From contig DQEK01000195.1 in NCBI GenBank assembly GCA_003533545.1, positions 1-5,438 on the forward strand: 5,438 nucleotides of DNA, in the 5' to 3' direction. Every line of letters begins with the position of its first letter. The stretch's first letter is position 1. The translations under genes and the position numbers were made by a program. The stretch is from Acidobacteriota bacterium. Its GTDB lineage: Bacteria; Acidobacteriota; Vicinamibacteria; Vicinamibacterales; UBA8438. This document shows, piece after piece, positions 5,385 to 5,438 of this stretch. The notes beneath the pieces were generated by a model. That model was given only the letters and a program-made list of their open reading frames with translations, had not been told where the DNA came from and searched no databases.

Positions 5385-5438
5385 ACTGGTATCACTTAGG
5401 GACCTCCGGCGTGCACCCTCGATGCCTCATCCCACAAC

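Noticed and set aside
5396..5437. Minus-strand frame entering from the right edge (LWDEASRVHAGGP, then stop)
   Set aside because: Only 13 residues, with no recognisable motif; it may be the end of an upstream gene but cannot be distinguished from chance.
1..5438. tRNA, rRNA, CRISPR array, insertion sequence or long repeats
   Set aside because: I looked for clover-leaf arms, regularly spaced repeats, transposase motifs and terminal inverted repeats by eye and found none; short or divergent examples could be missed.

Overview
The window is GC-rich bacterial DNA, probably chromosomal and from an uncultured environmental organism. A PQQ dehydrogenase sits next to a secreted protein with the 'TADGQPDVQGVWDFRTLTPLQRP' type of N-terminus. 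From memory, both families are abundant and often expanded in Acidobacteriota (Vicinamibacteria/Solibacter-like) and in some marine proteobacterial and Gemmatimonadota-like genomes. Acidobacteriota is my best guess. It is an inference from protein style, not from a marker gene.

Layout: (1) Positions 1-154 carry the plus-strand 3' end of a small ribbon-helix-helix-like protein, cut by the window edge. It converges on the rest of the window across a 39-base gap that can fold into a hairpin. (2) Positions 194-3859 hold a minus-strand gene group, read right to left: a SnoaL-like (NTF2-fold) protein at 3859-3461, a decayed piece resembling the C-terminus of an EthD-type protein at 3431-3195, a secreted PQQ-dependent dehydrogenase of the glucose-dehydrogenase type at 3166-1271, and a secreted 344-residue protein of unknown function at 1228-194. 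Gaps within the group are short, and a perfect 7-bp hairpin lies between the last two genes. (3) Positions 4034-5293, also on the minus strand, encode an amino-type DNA methyltransferase. Hairpins and a run of eight G follow it, and a plausible promoter for the SnoaL-led group comes next. (4) Positions 5294-5438 contain only the methyltransferase ribosome binding site and a weak -10-like element.

How the parts fit: the two secreted proteins are probably co-transcribed and act in the same compartment, outside the inner membrane. The quinoprotein oxidises an alcohol or sugar-like substrate, and the unknown protein is a candidate partner. The cytoplasmic SnoaL-like protein and the EthD-like remnant suggest the locus belongs to breakdown or modification of a small organic molecule, but the substrate cannot be read from sequence. 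The methyltransferase looks like a separate unit. No restriction gene is visible, so orphan methylation or a defence system extending beyond 5438 are both open. I see no complete undescribed system. The best leads are the quinoprotein/unknown-protein pair, its HEMVH motif, and the HPPY motif of the methyltransferase.
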